A DNA stretch of 64,000 nucleotides from Chitinophaga sp. H8 (lineage in GTDB: Bacteria; Bacteroidota; Bacteroidia; Chitinophagales; Chitinophagaceae). The stretch covers positions 1,798,001-1,862,000 of the forward strand of contig NZ_JBEXAC010000002.1 in NCBI RefSeq assembly GCF_040567655.1, in the 5' to 3' direction. Made by a program: the position numbers and the translations under genes. This document shows positions 26,485 to 35,338 of the stretch, in pieces. The notes below the pieces were generated by a model. The model searched no databases, was not told the DNA's origin, and worked only from the letters and a program-made list of their open reading frames with translations. Within the stretch, counting starts at the first letter, position 1, and each line of letters starts with the position of its first letter.

Positions 26485-26495
26485 ACTATTTCCCC

Positions 26496-26503
26496 TATTT
26501 TTG
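26496..26503 (+). promoter_or_regulatory. Possible -7 element of the FAD oxidoreductase gene
   Basis: TATTTTTG fits TAnnTTTG, 32 nt before the ATG at 26535. No clear -33 partner is seen. Confidence 0.35.
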
Positions 26504-26534
26504 CTACAGTTTTTAGGATAAATACCTAACCTGT

Positions 26535-28100
26535 ATGACCACACAGATCTCGCTTAAAGTATTGCCGGCAGAGGCTTTCTCTGCTCATATCATCACCTCG
26601 CAGGCAGCTGCGGCCCTGGGCGTCAAACCTGCTGCCATTACCGGCTACCATCTACTGAAACGCTCTATTGATGCACGATCCCGGCAGGTATATTATGTGC
26701 TTACGCTGAAAGTGTTTGTGAATGAGCCTTTCCGGGAGCGCGAAAAAATGTTCCCGCATTATCAGGAACTGGGACCTGCTGCGCCGGTGGCGGTTATCAT
26801 CGGTGCGGGGCCTGCTGGCCTGTTTGCTGCACTGCGCCTGATAGAACAAGGGATCAAACCAATCGTGCTGGAAAGAGGCAAAGATGTGCGGGCACGCCGC
26901 CGTGATCTGGCTGCACTCAACAAAACAGGGATCGTAAACCCCGATTCCAATTATTGTTTTGGGGAAGGTGGTGCTGGTACCTACTCTGATGGAAAATTAT
27001 ATACCCGCTCCAACAAACGGGGAGATATCACCCGTATCCTCAACATATTCGTACATTTTGGTGCAGAAGAAAAAATCCTCTACGATGCACACCCGCATAT
27101 TGGTACTAATAAACTGCCACATATCATCACCGCTATGCGGGAGCAGATTGAAGCCAGCGGCGGAGAAGTACACTTTGAACAGAAAGTAACGGATATATTA
27201 ATACATGATGCAGTGGTCACCGGCGTGCAAACGGCTACCGGGGCGCAATTCAATGCTGCACATATCATCCTGGCTACCGGCCACTCTGCCAGAGATATAT
27301 TTGAACTGCTGCACCACAAACAGATTTTAATTGAAGCCAAACCTTTTGCACTGGGGGTGCGGGTAGAACATCCGCAGGAGCTGATAGACAGTGCACAATA
27401 TCATTGCGCGGTCCGAGGCGAATATCTGCCACCTGCCAGCTATAGCCTGGTAGAACAGGTGGAAGGCAGAGGGGTTTTCTCCTTCTGCATGTGCCCAGGA
27501 GGTATTATTGCGCCTGCTGCTACAGATCCCGGCGAACTGGTGGTAAATGGCTGGTCGCCCTCCCGGCGAAATAATCCTTATGCCAACTCAGGTATGGTAG
27601 TAACGGTGGATGAAGCTGACTTTACTCCTTTTGCAGATCATGGCCCCCTTGCTGGTATGTATTTTCAAAAGGCGGTAGAGCAACAGGCGTTCTTTGCAGG
27701 GGGCGGTAATTTTGTGGCGCCTGCACAAAGGATGACAGATTTTGTAAAAGGTAAAGTATCGGCTACGCTGCCGGATTGTTCTTATGTGCCTGGCATAAAG
27801 AGCGCGGATATGAAAAAGGTATTGCCAGCGGTAGTGCACACCCGGCTGGCACAGGCTTTTAAAGCATTTGGCCGTAAGATGAAAGGCTACTATACAGAAA
27901 ACGCCTTACTGGTGGCTACAGAATCACGCACCTCTTCACCGGTGCGCGTGCCCCGTGATGATAAAAGCCTCATGCATCCGCAGATAACCGGATTATATCC
28001 CTGTGGGGAAGGAGCCGGTTATGCAGGTGGTATTGTGTCTGCTGCGATGGATGGAGAACGTGTGGCACAGGCCATCATAGAAAAATGTAACAGGCAATAA
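26535..28100 (+). CDS. FAD-dependent oxidoreductase (uncharacterised dehydrogenase family)
   Basis: A 521-residue flavoprotein. After an N-terminal domain of about 85 residues containing RSIDARSRQVYYVL, the FAD-binding Rossmann motif VAVIIGAGPAGLFAALRLIEQG appears at about residues 90-111, followed by FGEGGAGTYSDGKLYTR, HIILATGHSARDI and a C-terminal LYPCGEGAGYAGGI flavin-contact motif. This arrangement is that of the widely conserved 'uncharacterised FAD-dependent dehydrogenase' group (COG2509-like). It is cytoplasmic. The substrate is unknown; the gene is probably transcribed alone or with the ABC pair 33 nt downstream. Confidence 0.88.
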   Translation: MTTQISLKVLPAEAFSAHIITSQAAAALGVKPAAITGYHLLKRSIDARSRQVYYVLTLKVFVNEPFREREKMFPHYQELGPAAPVAVIIGAGPAGLFAALRLIEQGIKPIVLERGKDVRARRRDLAALNKTGIVNPDSNYCFGEGGAGTYSDGKLYTRSNKRGDITRILNIFVHFGAEEKILYDAHPHIGTNKLPHIITAMREQIEASGGEVHFEQKVTDILIHDAVVTGVQTATGAQFNAAHIILATGHSARDIFELLHHKQILIEAKPFALGVRVEHPQELIDSAQYHCAVRGEYLPPASYSLVEQVEGRGVFSFCMCPGGIIAPAATDPGELVVNGWSPSRRNNPYANSGMVVTVDEADFTPFADHGPLAGMYFQKAVEQQAFFAGGGNFVAPAQRMTDFVKGKVSATLPDCSYVPGIKSADMKKVLPAVVHTRLAQAFKAFGRKMKGYYTENALLVATESRTSSPVRVPRDDKSLMHPQITGLYPCGEGAGYAGGIVSAAMDGERVAQAIIEKCNRQ

Positions 28101-28133
28101 CCCGGTCTTCTTTTTATTTCATAATTTACCCAT

Positions 28134-29057
28134 ATGAATCTGCTGGAAGTAAAACATCTCAAAAAATACTATGCCACCCATAAGGCGGTAGATGACATCA
28201 GTTTCGATATTCCCCGGGGAAGCATCTTTGGCCTGCTGGGACCCAATGGTGCGGGTAAAACCACCCTGCTGAGGATGATCACAGGTATCTTTTATCCGGA
28301 TGAAGGACAGCTGTTTTTCGATGGCCGGCCTTTTGACCCGGAAAATGATATTCATCAGATAGGGTATATGCCGGAAGAAAGAGGGCTGTATAAAAAAATG
28401 AAAGTTGGAGAACAAGCGCTCTACCTGGCCCAGCTGAAAGGGCTTTCCAGACAAGCCGCTCAGGAAAAGATCAACTACTGGTTCACCAAATTTGAAATGA
28501 CCTCCTGGTCAAATAAAAAGATAGAAGAGCTGAGTAAAGGCATGCAGCAAAAAGTACAGTTCATCTCTACGATCATGCATGATCCCAAACTGCTCATCCT
28601 CGATGAACCTTTTTCCGGACTGGACCCTATTAATGCCAATATGATCAAACAGGAAATTTTTGATCTGAGCAAACAAGGTACTACCATCATTTTCTCTACC
28701 CACCGCATGGAACAGGTAGAAGAAATATGTAACCGGATTATTCTCGTGAATAAAGGGCATAAAATACTGGACGGAGAAGTACAGCAGATCCGCCACGATT
28801 TTAAACAACACCTGTTCCGTATTGGCCTGGGCACTATGCCTAACCCGGCACAAATGGCTACCTACTTTTTTACAATCGTTAGCCAGCAGGATAATTTCTT
28901 TACGGTGAAGCTGAATGAGGATAATACAACAAATGATATTTTATCACACTTCATCCGCCAGGATATTCCTGTTATTGCTTTTGAAGAAATATTACCCTCT
29001 ATCAATGAGGTATTCATTGCACAGGTGCAAAAAACGGAATTGCCTGTCATAGCCTGA
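28134..29057 (+). CDS. ABC transporter ATP-binding protein, ABC-2/Nat type
   Basis: A 307-residue ATPase: Walker A GLLGPNGAGKTTLL (about residues 34-47), ABC signature LSKGMQQKVQF, Walker B LLILDEPFSGLDP and the switch His in IIFSTHRME. The C-terminal 80 residues form the extra domain (DUF4162-like) common in exporters of this group. With the permease 65 nt downstream it forms an export system resembling NatA/NatB of Bacillus or Bacteroidota ABC-2 exporters. The exported compound is not known. Confidence 0.93.
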   Translation: MNLLEVKHLKKYYATHKAVDDISFDIPRGSIFGLLGPNGAGKTTLLRMITGIFYPDEGQLFFDGRPFDPENDIHQIGYMPEERGLYKKMKVGEQALYLAQLKGLSRQAAQEKINYWFTKFEMTSWSNKKIEELSKGMQQKVQFISTIMHDPKLLILDEPFSGLDPINANMIKQEIFDLSKQGTTIIFSTHRMEQVEEICNRIILVNKGHKILDGEVQQIRHDFKQHLFRIGLGTMPNPAQMATYFFTIVSQQDNFFTVKLNEDNTTNDILSHFIRQDIPVIAFEEILPSINEVFIAQVQKTELPVIA

Positions 29058-29122
29058 TAACGATATTCTCGTCCTGCATCATTGAAATATAACTTTACCT
29101 GTTTGTTTAAATCACATACGCT

Positions 29123-30427
29123 ATGCAAAAAATATGGCTCATCATAAAAAGGGAATTTCTCACACGGGTGAGGAAGAAATCTTTTCTGATCATTACCCTG
29201 CTGGTCCCCTTGTTTTTCGCAGCGATTATTGTGGTACCTATCCTGTTGTCTATTAACGACCGCGAAGACAAGCGGGTAGGGGTGATAGATGAAAGCGGCC
29301 TGTTCACAAATAAGATTCCTGACTCAAAGGGCATCTATTATAAATACCTGGAAGGGGTAAAGGTGGATACCTTCAAGAAAATGTATGAGCACTACGGCTA
29401 TTCAGGGTTGCTGCATATTCCACCTATCAATATTGAACGCCCGGCAGGCATTGAGTATTTCAGTAAGGGACAGGTGAGCATGCTGCAGGAAGGTAGTCTG
29501 AACCGGGATATTAATGATATTATAGAAAGTAAGCGGATGGAAATGTCTGGCATTGATGAGCATAAGCTGCAGGCCATGAAGTCCAATATAAAAATAGAGT
29601 TCCGGTCCGGTGATGATGAAAAACAGGGAAGCTCTACGGTTGCTTATGCAATAGGATATGCCAGCGGGTTTATTATTTATATTATCCTGATGGTGTTTGG
29701 TATGTCGGTGATGCGTGGGGTAATGGAAGAAAAGGTAAATCGTATTGCGGAAGTGATGATCTCCAGTGTAAAACCTTTTCAACTGATGATGGGAAAGATC
29801 ATCGGTATTGCTGCAGTAGGCTTGCTGCAGTTTTTTATATGGGTGGTATTGATCATGGGGATACAATTGTTATTACCCTTGTTCTTGGGGGTAGATGCCA
29901 TGCATGCGGCCCAGGGAAACATGGCCAATCAGGGCAATAATGCTGCGATGCTGGAAGCTATAGAAAAGGTAAGCCTGGTGTTGGGCAGTATTAACTGGAC
30001 GCTTATCATCAGTTGTTTTATCTTTTATTTCCTGGGTGGGTATCTGTTTTACTCTGCCTTGTTTGCAGCAGTAGGAAGTCTTGTTAATGAAGATCCCAAC
30101 GATGTGCAGTCTTTAACTTTTCCGATCACGTTACCGGTAATCATCGGTATCATGATCATGATCAGTGCGGTACAAAACCCCAACAGCACCCTGGCAGTAT
30201 GGGGGAGCATTATTCCTTTTACTTCGCCTATGGTGATGATGGCACGTATTCCTTATGGAGTGCCAGGCACTGTACCTTACTGGGAATTGATCCTGTCAAT
30301 GGTATTGCTGGTAGCCGGATTTATCCTCACCACCTGGATTGCCGGAAAGATCTATCGCACCGGTATCTTAATGTATGGTAAGAAAATCACATTGAAAGAA
30401 GCTGTGAAGTGGATTGGTCGGAAATAG
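29123..30427 (+). CDS. ABC-2 type permease (NatB-like)
   Basis: A 434-residue inner-membrane permease. The N-terminus is the typical amphipathic entry FLTRVRKKSFLIITLLVPLFFA with a first membrane helix, then an external domain of about 140 residues, then several membrane helices beginning near residue 180 (IGYASGFIIYIILMVFGMSVMRGVMEEK is the conserved elbow region). It pairs with the ATPase just upstream. Its stop codon TAG (30425-30427) is the first triplet of the repeat element at 30425-30630. Confidence 0.92.
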   Translation: MQKIWLIIKREFLTRVRKKSFLIITLLVPLFFAAIIVVPILLSINDREDKRVGVIDESGLFTNKIPDSKGIYYKYLEGVKVDTFKKMYEHYGYSGLLHIPPINIERPAGIEYFSKGQVSMLQEGSLNRDINDIIESKRMEMSGIDEHKLQAMKSNIKIEFRSGDDEKQGSSTVAYAIGYASGFIIYIILMVFGMSVMRGVMEEKVNRIAEVMISSVKPFQLMMGKIIGIAAVGLLQFFIWVVLIMGIQLLLPLFLGVDAMHAAQGNMANQGNNAAMLEAIEKVSLVLGSINWTLIISCFIFYFLGGYLFYSALFAAVGSLVNEDPNDVQSLTFPITLPVIIGIMIMISAVQNPNSTLAVWGSIIPFTSPMVMMARIPYGVPGTVPYWELILSMVLLVAGFILTTWIAGKIYRTGILMYGKKITLKEAVKWIGRK

Positions 30428-30630
30428 CTATTAGCTTTTAGCCTTTGGCTATTAGCTTTTTCTAAACAAGCCTTTCAACAAATATAGGCCGCTCGTAGCT
30501 TTTCAAAACAAGAGCTTCAACAAAACACAAGCGGCTCACAGCTCGTGGCTCATAGCTATTTAAAACAAGGGCTTCAAGAGATATAAGTAATCCGCAGCTA
30601 AAAGCTAAAGGCTAAAAGCTAACAGCTCAC
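30425..30630. repeat. Heptamer-based inverted repeat element, copy A
   Basis: About 206 bp. The left end is five head-to-tail 7-mers of consensus TAGCTNT (30425-30459), the right end five of the reverse complement (30596-30630). Between them are three imperfect CAAGnnCTTCAA cores (starting 30467, 30509 and 30566). The first TAG is the stop codon of the ABC permease, and on the minus strand the right end codes the last residues and stop of the nitronate monooxygenase. A second copy is at 53111-53234. Confidence 0.85.
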
Positions 30631-31564
30631 GACGTACAACGTTGTATTCCGCTACTATTTCCTGCAACACTTCCGCGGCGGGTTTTATCTCATGAATGAG
30701 TGCGCTTACCTGTCCTATTTCGAGTTCTCCTTCTTCGAGGTTGCCCTCAAACATCCCAGCTTTGGCGCGTGCTCTGCCTAGCAGTGTTTTCAGTTCTTCT
30801 ATGCTGGCGCCATTGTCTTCCGCCTGCTTTACAGATGCGTAAAAGTGATTTTTGATCAGGCGTACAGGCGTAAGTTTTTTCAGGCTTAGCATGGTATCTC
30901 CTTCCTGTGCCTGTACTACAGCTTGTTTAAAATGATCATGGGAAGAAGCTTCCGGTGTGGCTACAAAGCGGCTGCCTATCTGTACGCCGGATGCGCCTAG
31001 TGCAAACGCGGCTACCATGGCTTTTCCGGAGCTGATGCCACCAGCAGCGATAACGGGAATCTTTACCTTTTCACATACCGCAGGGATTAACACCATAGTG
31101 GTCGTTTCTTCCCGTCCGTTATGTCCGCCTGCCTCAAAGCCTTCTGCTACTACAGCATCTACGCCGGCAGCTTCGCTTTTGAGGGCAAAGGCAGCACTGG
31201 ATACCACATGTACTACCGTAATGCCTGCTGCTTTTAATACCGGTGTCCATGTTTTAGGATTGCCGGCAGACGTAAACACTATTTTTACCCCTTCTTCAAT
31301 AATGATTTGCATCAGCCTTTCAATATCGGGATAAAGCAGAGGTACGTTTACACCAAATGGTTGATCGGTAGCCAGCTTGCATTTACGGATATGTTCCTGC
31401 AATACATCGGGATACATACTGCCTGCACCAAGCAGGCCAAGGCCGCCCGCATTGCTAACGGCGCTGGCTAAACGCCACCCGCTGGCCCATATCATCCCTG
31501 CCTGAATAATAGGATACCGGATGTTAAATAGCTGTGTAATATGCTGCTGCTGTACTTTGTCCAT
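30605..31564 (-). CDS. Nitronate monooxygenase-family FMN protein
   Basis: A 319-residue TIM barrel of the nitronate monooxygenase / 2-nitropropane dioxygenase family: YPIIQAGMIWASG at the N-terminus, GVNVPLLYP, VVAEGFEAGGHNG (the conserved FMN/His region, about residues 136-148), IPVIAAGGISSG and GASGVQIGSRF phosphate-binding segments. It oxidises alkyl nitronates such as propionate-3-nitronate or, in relatives, acts as an FMN-dependent oxidoreductase. It is the only minus gene next to the nucleotidyltransferase (123 nt apart). The last seven codons and the stop are encoded by the neighbouring repeat element, so the normal C-terminus may have been altered. Confidence 0.9.
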   Translation of the reverse strand: MDKVQQQHITQLFNIRYPIIQAGMIWASGWRLASAVSNAGGLGLLGAGSMYPDVLQEHIRKCKLATDQPFGVNVPLLYPDIERLMQIIIEEGVKIVFTSAGNPKTWTPVLKAAGITVVHVVSSAAFALKSEAAGVDAVVAEGFEAGGHNGREETTTMVLIPAVCEKVKIPVIAAGGISSGKAMVAAFALGASGVQIGSRFVATPEASSHDHFKQAVVQAQEGDTMLSLKKLTPVRLIKNHFYASVKQAEDNGASIEELKTLLGRARAKAGMFEGNLEEGELEIGQVSALIHEIKPAAEVLQEIVAEYNVVRRELLAFSL

Positions 31565-31686
31565 GATGAATGGTCCGTTATGATTCCTGTCGAAGTTAGG
31601 GAAATTAACGGATTGTAGACCATGCAGCTGCTACCTGGTACGGATACGGCAAAACGCTCCACCAGGCTGTTATACAACGATGGTAA

Positions 31687-32679
31687 TTAACCCAGATCTA
31701 TTTCTGTATTGTCTCCTATGTTCAGGCTCTGGCTGAGGCCACGGATGTTGGCATCACTGCCTATCAGGGAAGATTTAAGTACTACTTCATACAGGTTGCT
31801 GAAAGACCCGATAATGGAATCCTTTACAATGGAGTAGTTAACCACGGTATTATCGCCAATAGCTACATTGGGACCAATAATGGAGTTTTTGATATTACAC
31901 CCTTCACCAATGCTTACCGGTGGGATAATAATGGTGTTTTCATAAGGGAGTACAGGGTTACTGGCCAGCTTGTACTTCTTCAGCAAAATGGCATTGGTTT
32001 CCAGCAGGGTGTCCTTACGGCCGCAGTCAAACCAGTTACTTACTTTAAATGGACTGAAGCGTACACCATGTTGTATCATACATTCCAGCGCATCGGTGAG
32101 CTGGAATTCGTCGTGCGATTTTATCTTGTTGTTAATATTGTCCTGCAGGCATTGATACAATTGCTGGCTTTCCTTGATCTTGTAAAGCCCTACCAGTGCC
32201 AGGTTGGATTTGGGGATCTGGGGTTTCTCCACCACCCTGGTAATATTGCCGTTATCATCAATTTCGGCTACCCCGAAATTACGGGGATCATCTACTTTTT
32301 TCAGCCCCAGCATGGAGTAAGGTGATTCAATCACCTCTTTAATATTACACTCGGTAATAGTATCGCCTAATACGATCAGCATCTCATCGTTTTGTACGAT
32401 ATCGCGGGTAAGCAGGATGGCATGACCAGTACCTTCCCGGCTGTTCTGCTGCACAAAATGACAGGTAAGATCAGGATACTTGCTTTCTACATAATGCTGG
32501 ATCTTTTCTCCAAGATACCCCACTACAAATACAAACTCTTTGATACCGCCTTCTACCAGCTGGTCCATGATGATGCTCAGGATGGTTCTGCCAGCAAGAG
32601 GAATGAGCGCTTTAGGTTGTGTGTAGGTATGTGGTCTTAGCTTGGTGCCAGCACCAGCTACTGGTATTATGGCCTTCAT
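31687..32679 (-). CDS. Sugar-1-phosphate nucleotidyltransferase with left-handed beta-helix
   Basis: A 330-residue protein. The N-terminal nucleotidyltransferase domain has the signature VAGAGTKLRPHTYTQPKALIP (first 25 residues; Lys replaces the usual Arg of GTRL), VLGDTI, GLKKVDDPRNFGVAEID and VVEKPQ. The C-terminal 80 residues show hexapeptide-like repeats (IGEGCNIKNSIIGPNVAIGDNTVV) that form a left-handed beta-helix. It resembles glucose-1-phosphate thymidylyl/uridylyltransferases and mannose-1-phosphate guanylyltransferases; the nucleotide cannot be determined. It supplies an activated sugar for surface glycans or nucleotide-sugar metabolism. Confidence 0.9.
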   Translation of the reverse strand: MKAIIPVAGAGTKLRPHTYTQPKALIPLAGRTILSIIMDQLVEGGIKEFVFVVGYLGEKIQHYVESKYPDLTCHFVQQNSREGTGHAILLTRDIVQNDEMLIVLGDTITECNIKEVIESPYSMLGLKKVDDPRNFGVAEIDDNGNITRVVEKPQIPKSNLALVGLYKIKESQQLYQCLQDNINNKIKSHDEFQLTDALECMIQHGVRFSPFKVSNWFDCGRKDTLLETNAILLKKYKLASNPVLPYENTIIIPPVSIGEGCNIKNSIIGPNVAIGDNTVVNYSIVKDSIIGSFSNLYEVVLKSSLIGSDANIRGLSQSLNIGDNTEIDLG

Positions 32680-32928
32680 GTATATGCAGTCGTTAGGTTT
32701 AGATGAATGACACCCGTGTGTTGCGCAAGTATGGTAATATAATGCGCCATAACAAATGGTGCTTTCCCCGTTGCGGCGAAATTAGTGTAATTTTCTTTAA
32801 CAGACACTGATAACGGTCAGTTACCCGTACTGCTCCCTTTTAATGTATAGCTAAAAATAAAATATCAGCCCTGTAAGCTGGCAGCCGGGCATGTTTGCCT
32901 ACCGTTGCTCCATGCTTCGTTGGTTAAA

Positions 32929-32960
32929 ATTGCATTTCATCTGGCTTTAGTTTATTTTTG
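32929..32960 (+). promoter_or_regulatory. glyA promoter
   Basis: ATTG at 32929-32932 and TATTTTTG at 32953-32960, spaced by 20 nt, fit the Bacteroidota -33/-7 pattern. The start of transcription would be about 12 nt before the ATG at 32980, giving a very short leader. The rest of the intergenic region (32680-32928) shows nothing further to me. Confidence 0.6.
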
Positions 32961-32979
32961 CAGCAAATTTTTAGGCATC

Positions 32980-34257
32980 ATGCAAAGAGATCAGCAAATA
33001 TTTGATATTATCCGCCAGGAACTGGAGCGTCAGCGTCACGGCATTGAATTGATTGCTTCCGAAAACTTTACCAGTTTGCAGGTAATGCAAGCCATGGGTA
33101 CGGTGATGACCAACAAATACGCAGAAGGTTATCCGGGCAGGAGATATTATGGCGGATGTGAAATTGTGGACCAGAGTGAACAACTGGCCATAGACAGAGC
33201 TAAACAAATATTTGGGGCGGCATATGCCAACGTACAACCACACTCCGGTGCCCAGGCCAATGCGGCTGTAATGCTGGCTATCCTGCAACCTGGCGACAAG
33301 ATCCTGGGACTGGACCTCAGCATGGGCGGACACCTTACCCACGGTGCTAGCGTAAACTACTCCGGAAAGCTGTACCAACCCCTGTTTTACGGGGTGAACC
33401 GGGAAAGCGGCCTGGTAGAGTATGATAAAATGGAAGAAATAGCCGTAAAGGAAAAACCAAAGTTGATCGTTTGCGGGGCTTCTGCTTACAGCAGAGACTG
33501 GGACTATAAACGTATCCGTGCTATTGCAGACCAGATAGGTGCTTTTGTAATGGCAGATATTGCACACCCTGCTGGTATGATCGCCAAAGGATTACTGAAC
33601 TCTCCTTTCGAACATTGCCACTTTGTAACCACTACTACCCATAAAACCCTTCGTGGACCTCGTGGTGGTATGATCCTGATGGGCAAGGATTTTGAAAACC
33701 CATTTGGTCTTAAAACACCTAAGGGAGAAATCCGTATGATGAGCTCCCTGATAGATACCGCTGTATTCCCTGGTATCCAGGGCGGTCCGCTGGAACACGT
33801 GATTGCGGCGAAGGCTATCTCCTTCTTTGAAATCCTGACAGATGAGTACACTGCTTATGCCCGCCAGATGCAGCAAAATGCACAAGCCATGGCAAAAGCA
33901 TTTACCGATAAAGGTTATCAGATCGTTTCTGGCGGTACCGATAACCACCTGATGCTGATCGATCTGCGCAACAAAAACATCTCCGGTAAAAAAGCAGAAC
34001 AAACTTTTGTGAAAGCAGATATCACCATCAACAAAAACATGGTGCCGTTTGACGATAAGTCTGCTTTTGTTACTTCTGGTATCCGCGTAGGGGTGCCTGC
34101 AATTACTACCCGCGGCCTTACTGAAACCCATATGCCGCAGATCGTGGAATGGATCGATCAGTTGATTATGGATGCGGATAACGAATCCCTGATTACCAGC
34201 GTAAGGGGAGAAGTAAATAGCTTTATGCAGCAGTTCCCACTGTACCCTGAATTATAA
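32980..34257 (+). CDS. glyA: Serine hydroxymethyltransferase
   Basis: A 425-residue PLP enzyme that interconverts serine and glycine with tetrahydrofolate. The frame opens at 32905, but the ATG at 32980 ([18 protein letters not shown]) gives the standard family start and lies just after the promoter. Clear motifs: [35 protein letters not shown], the PLP Lys in [14 protein letters not shown] (about residue 224) and [13 protein letters not shown] terminator follows, so the gene is single. Housekeeping one-carbon metabolism. Confidence 0.98.
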   Translation: MQRDQQIFDIIRQELERQRHGIELIASENFTSLQVMQAMGTVMTNKYAEGYPGRRYYGGCEIVDQSEQLAIDRAKQIFGAAYANVQPHSGAQANAAVMLAILQPGDKILGLDLSMGGHLTHGASVNYSGKLYQPLFYGVNRESGLVEYDKMEEIAVKEKPKLIVCGASAYSRDWDYKRIRAIADQIGAFVMADIAHPAGMIAKGLLNSPFEHCHFVTTTTHKTLRGPRGGMILMGKDFENPFGLKTPKGEIRMMSSLIDTAVFPGIQGGPLEHVIAAKAISFFEILTDEYTAYARQMQQNAQAMAKAFTDKGYQIVSGGTDNHLMLIDLRNKNISGKKAEQTFVKADITINKNMVPFDDKSAFVTSGIRVGVPAITTRGLTETHMPQIVEWIDQLIMDADNESLITSVRGEVNSFMQQFPLYPEL

Positions 34258-34284
34258 TATAAGCGTAACCGCTTTAAATAATAG

Positions 34285-34313
34285 AAAGCCTCCGGTCATC
34301 CGGGGGCTTTTTT
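34285..34313 (+). terminator. glyA terminator
   Basis: Stem AAAGCCTCCGG (34285-34295) / CCGGGGGCTTT (34300-34310), one G-U pair, 4-nt loop, followed by T6. Confidence 0.85.
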
Positions 34314-34420
34314 ATGACAGGTACCGGATGTACCAATATTTTCAGCCCATTTTTGAAATCCCCTCCCAGCACACCTTTCCCCCCAACCTTTTATTTTTCC
34401 GGCACCATTGCAAAAAAATA

Positions 34421-34453
34421 TTTGTTCGTTTCAAAAAAATATTAATACTTTTA
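34421..34453 (+). promoter_or_regulatory. Promoter of the ABC/GntR operon
   Basis: TTTG at 34421-34424 and TACTTTTA at 34446-34453 (7 of 8 to TAnnTTTG) with 21-nt spacing. Its -7 element overlaps the palindrome at 34450-34483. Confidence 0.55.
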
Positions 34454-34483
34454 TAGTGTACTAGATATCTAGTACACTATAAA
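34450..34483. promoter_or_regulatory. 34-bp perfect palindromic operator of the GntR (YtrA-like) regulator
   Basis: A perfect dyad centred between 34466 and 34467 (half-site TTTATAGTGTACTAGAT). Within it, AGTGTA and TACACT are 12 bp apart, closely resembling the AGTGTA...TACACT inverted repeat known for YtrA-type GntR regulators in Bacillus. It covers the predicted transcription start, 10 nt before the first gene, in an operon that contains a YtrA-type regulator gene, so autoregulated repression is the simplest reading. Confidence 0.75.
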
Positions 34484-34492
34484 GCCTACATC

Positions 34493-35326
34493 ATGATCCA
34501 CATTGAGCAGCTGCATTTCAGCTATCGAAAACACAAACCTTTGTTTGAAGGACTTAACCTGCAATTGGAAGCCGGACACATCTACGGCCTGTTGGGCAAG
34601 AACGGGGCCGGTAAGTCTACCTTATTAAAGCATATCAGCGGCCTGCTATTTCCACAGGGCGGTTCCTGCAAAGTCATGAACTATAACAGTATGCACCGGC
34701 AACCGGGATTCTTACGGGAACTTTTCCTGGTGCCGGAAGAATTTTATTTGCCTAATGTGCGTATCAGCAGTTACGTAAAGAGTTACGCCCCTTTTTACCC
34801 GCACTTTAACAAGCAGGAGTTTTCACAATACCTCCAGGAGTTCAGCATCCCACCGGATCAGAAGCTCACCGACATGTCGTATGGACAAAAGAAAAAAGTG
34901 CTGATCAGCTTTGCCCTGGCGGCTAATACAAAGGTGCTGGTGATGGACGAGCCTACCAACGGCCTGGATATCCCTTCCAAAAGCCAGTTCCGCAAAGTAA
35001 TTGCAGCAGCTGTCAGCCCCGAAAAGTGTATTGTAATTTCCACCCACCAGGTGCGCGATCTGGATAATCTGATCGATAGTATCGTAGTCATAGACGAACA
35101 TCGTATTATATTCCGCCAGGATATCGCTACGGTAACGGATAAGTTGTGCTTTAAAGTAGTAAGTGATATGGCAGACCCCGCCAAAGTATTATTTGCCGAA
35201 AGCTCCCTGAGAGGACATGCTGTTATCCTGGAAAATGATAATGGGGAACATAGCAAAATAGACATGGAACTGCTTTTCAACGGACTGCTTGCCAATACAG
35301 CCCGTATTCAACAAATCTTCAACTAA
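34493..35326 (+). CDS. ABC transporter ATP-binding protein (YtrB-like)
   Basis: A 277-residue ATPase: Walker A GLLGKNGAGKSTLL (about residues 31-44), signature MSYGQKKKVLI, Walker B VLVMDEPTNGLDIP and switch His in VISTHQVRD. It lacks the long C-terminal extension of the ATPase at 28134. It is the first gene of a four-gene operon with a membrane protein and a GntR regulator, the arrangement of YtrA-type ABC operons that respond to envelope or cell-wall stress in Firmicutes. Function here by analogy only. Confidence 0.92.
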   Translation: MIHIEQLHFSYRKHKPLFEGLNLQLEAGHIYGLLGKNGAGKSTLLKHISGLLFPQGGSCKVMNYNSMHRQPGFLRELFLVPEEFYLPNVRISSYVKSYAPFYPHFNKQEFSQYLQEFSIPPDQKLTDMSYGQKKKVLISFALAANTKVLVMDEPTNGLDIPSKSQFRKVIAAAVSPEKCIVISTHQVRDLDNLIDSIVVIDEHRIIFRQDIATVTDKLCFKVVSDMADPAKVLFAESSLRGHAVILENDNGEHSKIDMELLFNGLLANTARIQQIFN

Positions 35327-35338
35327 TCTTTTCCCCCT

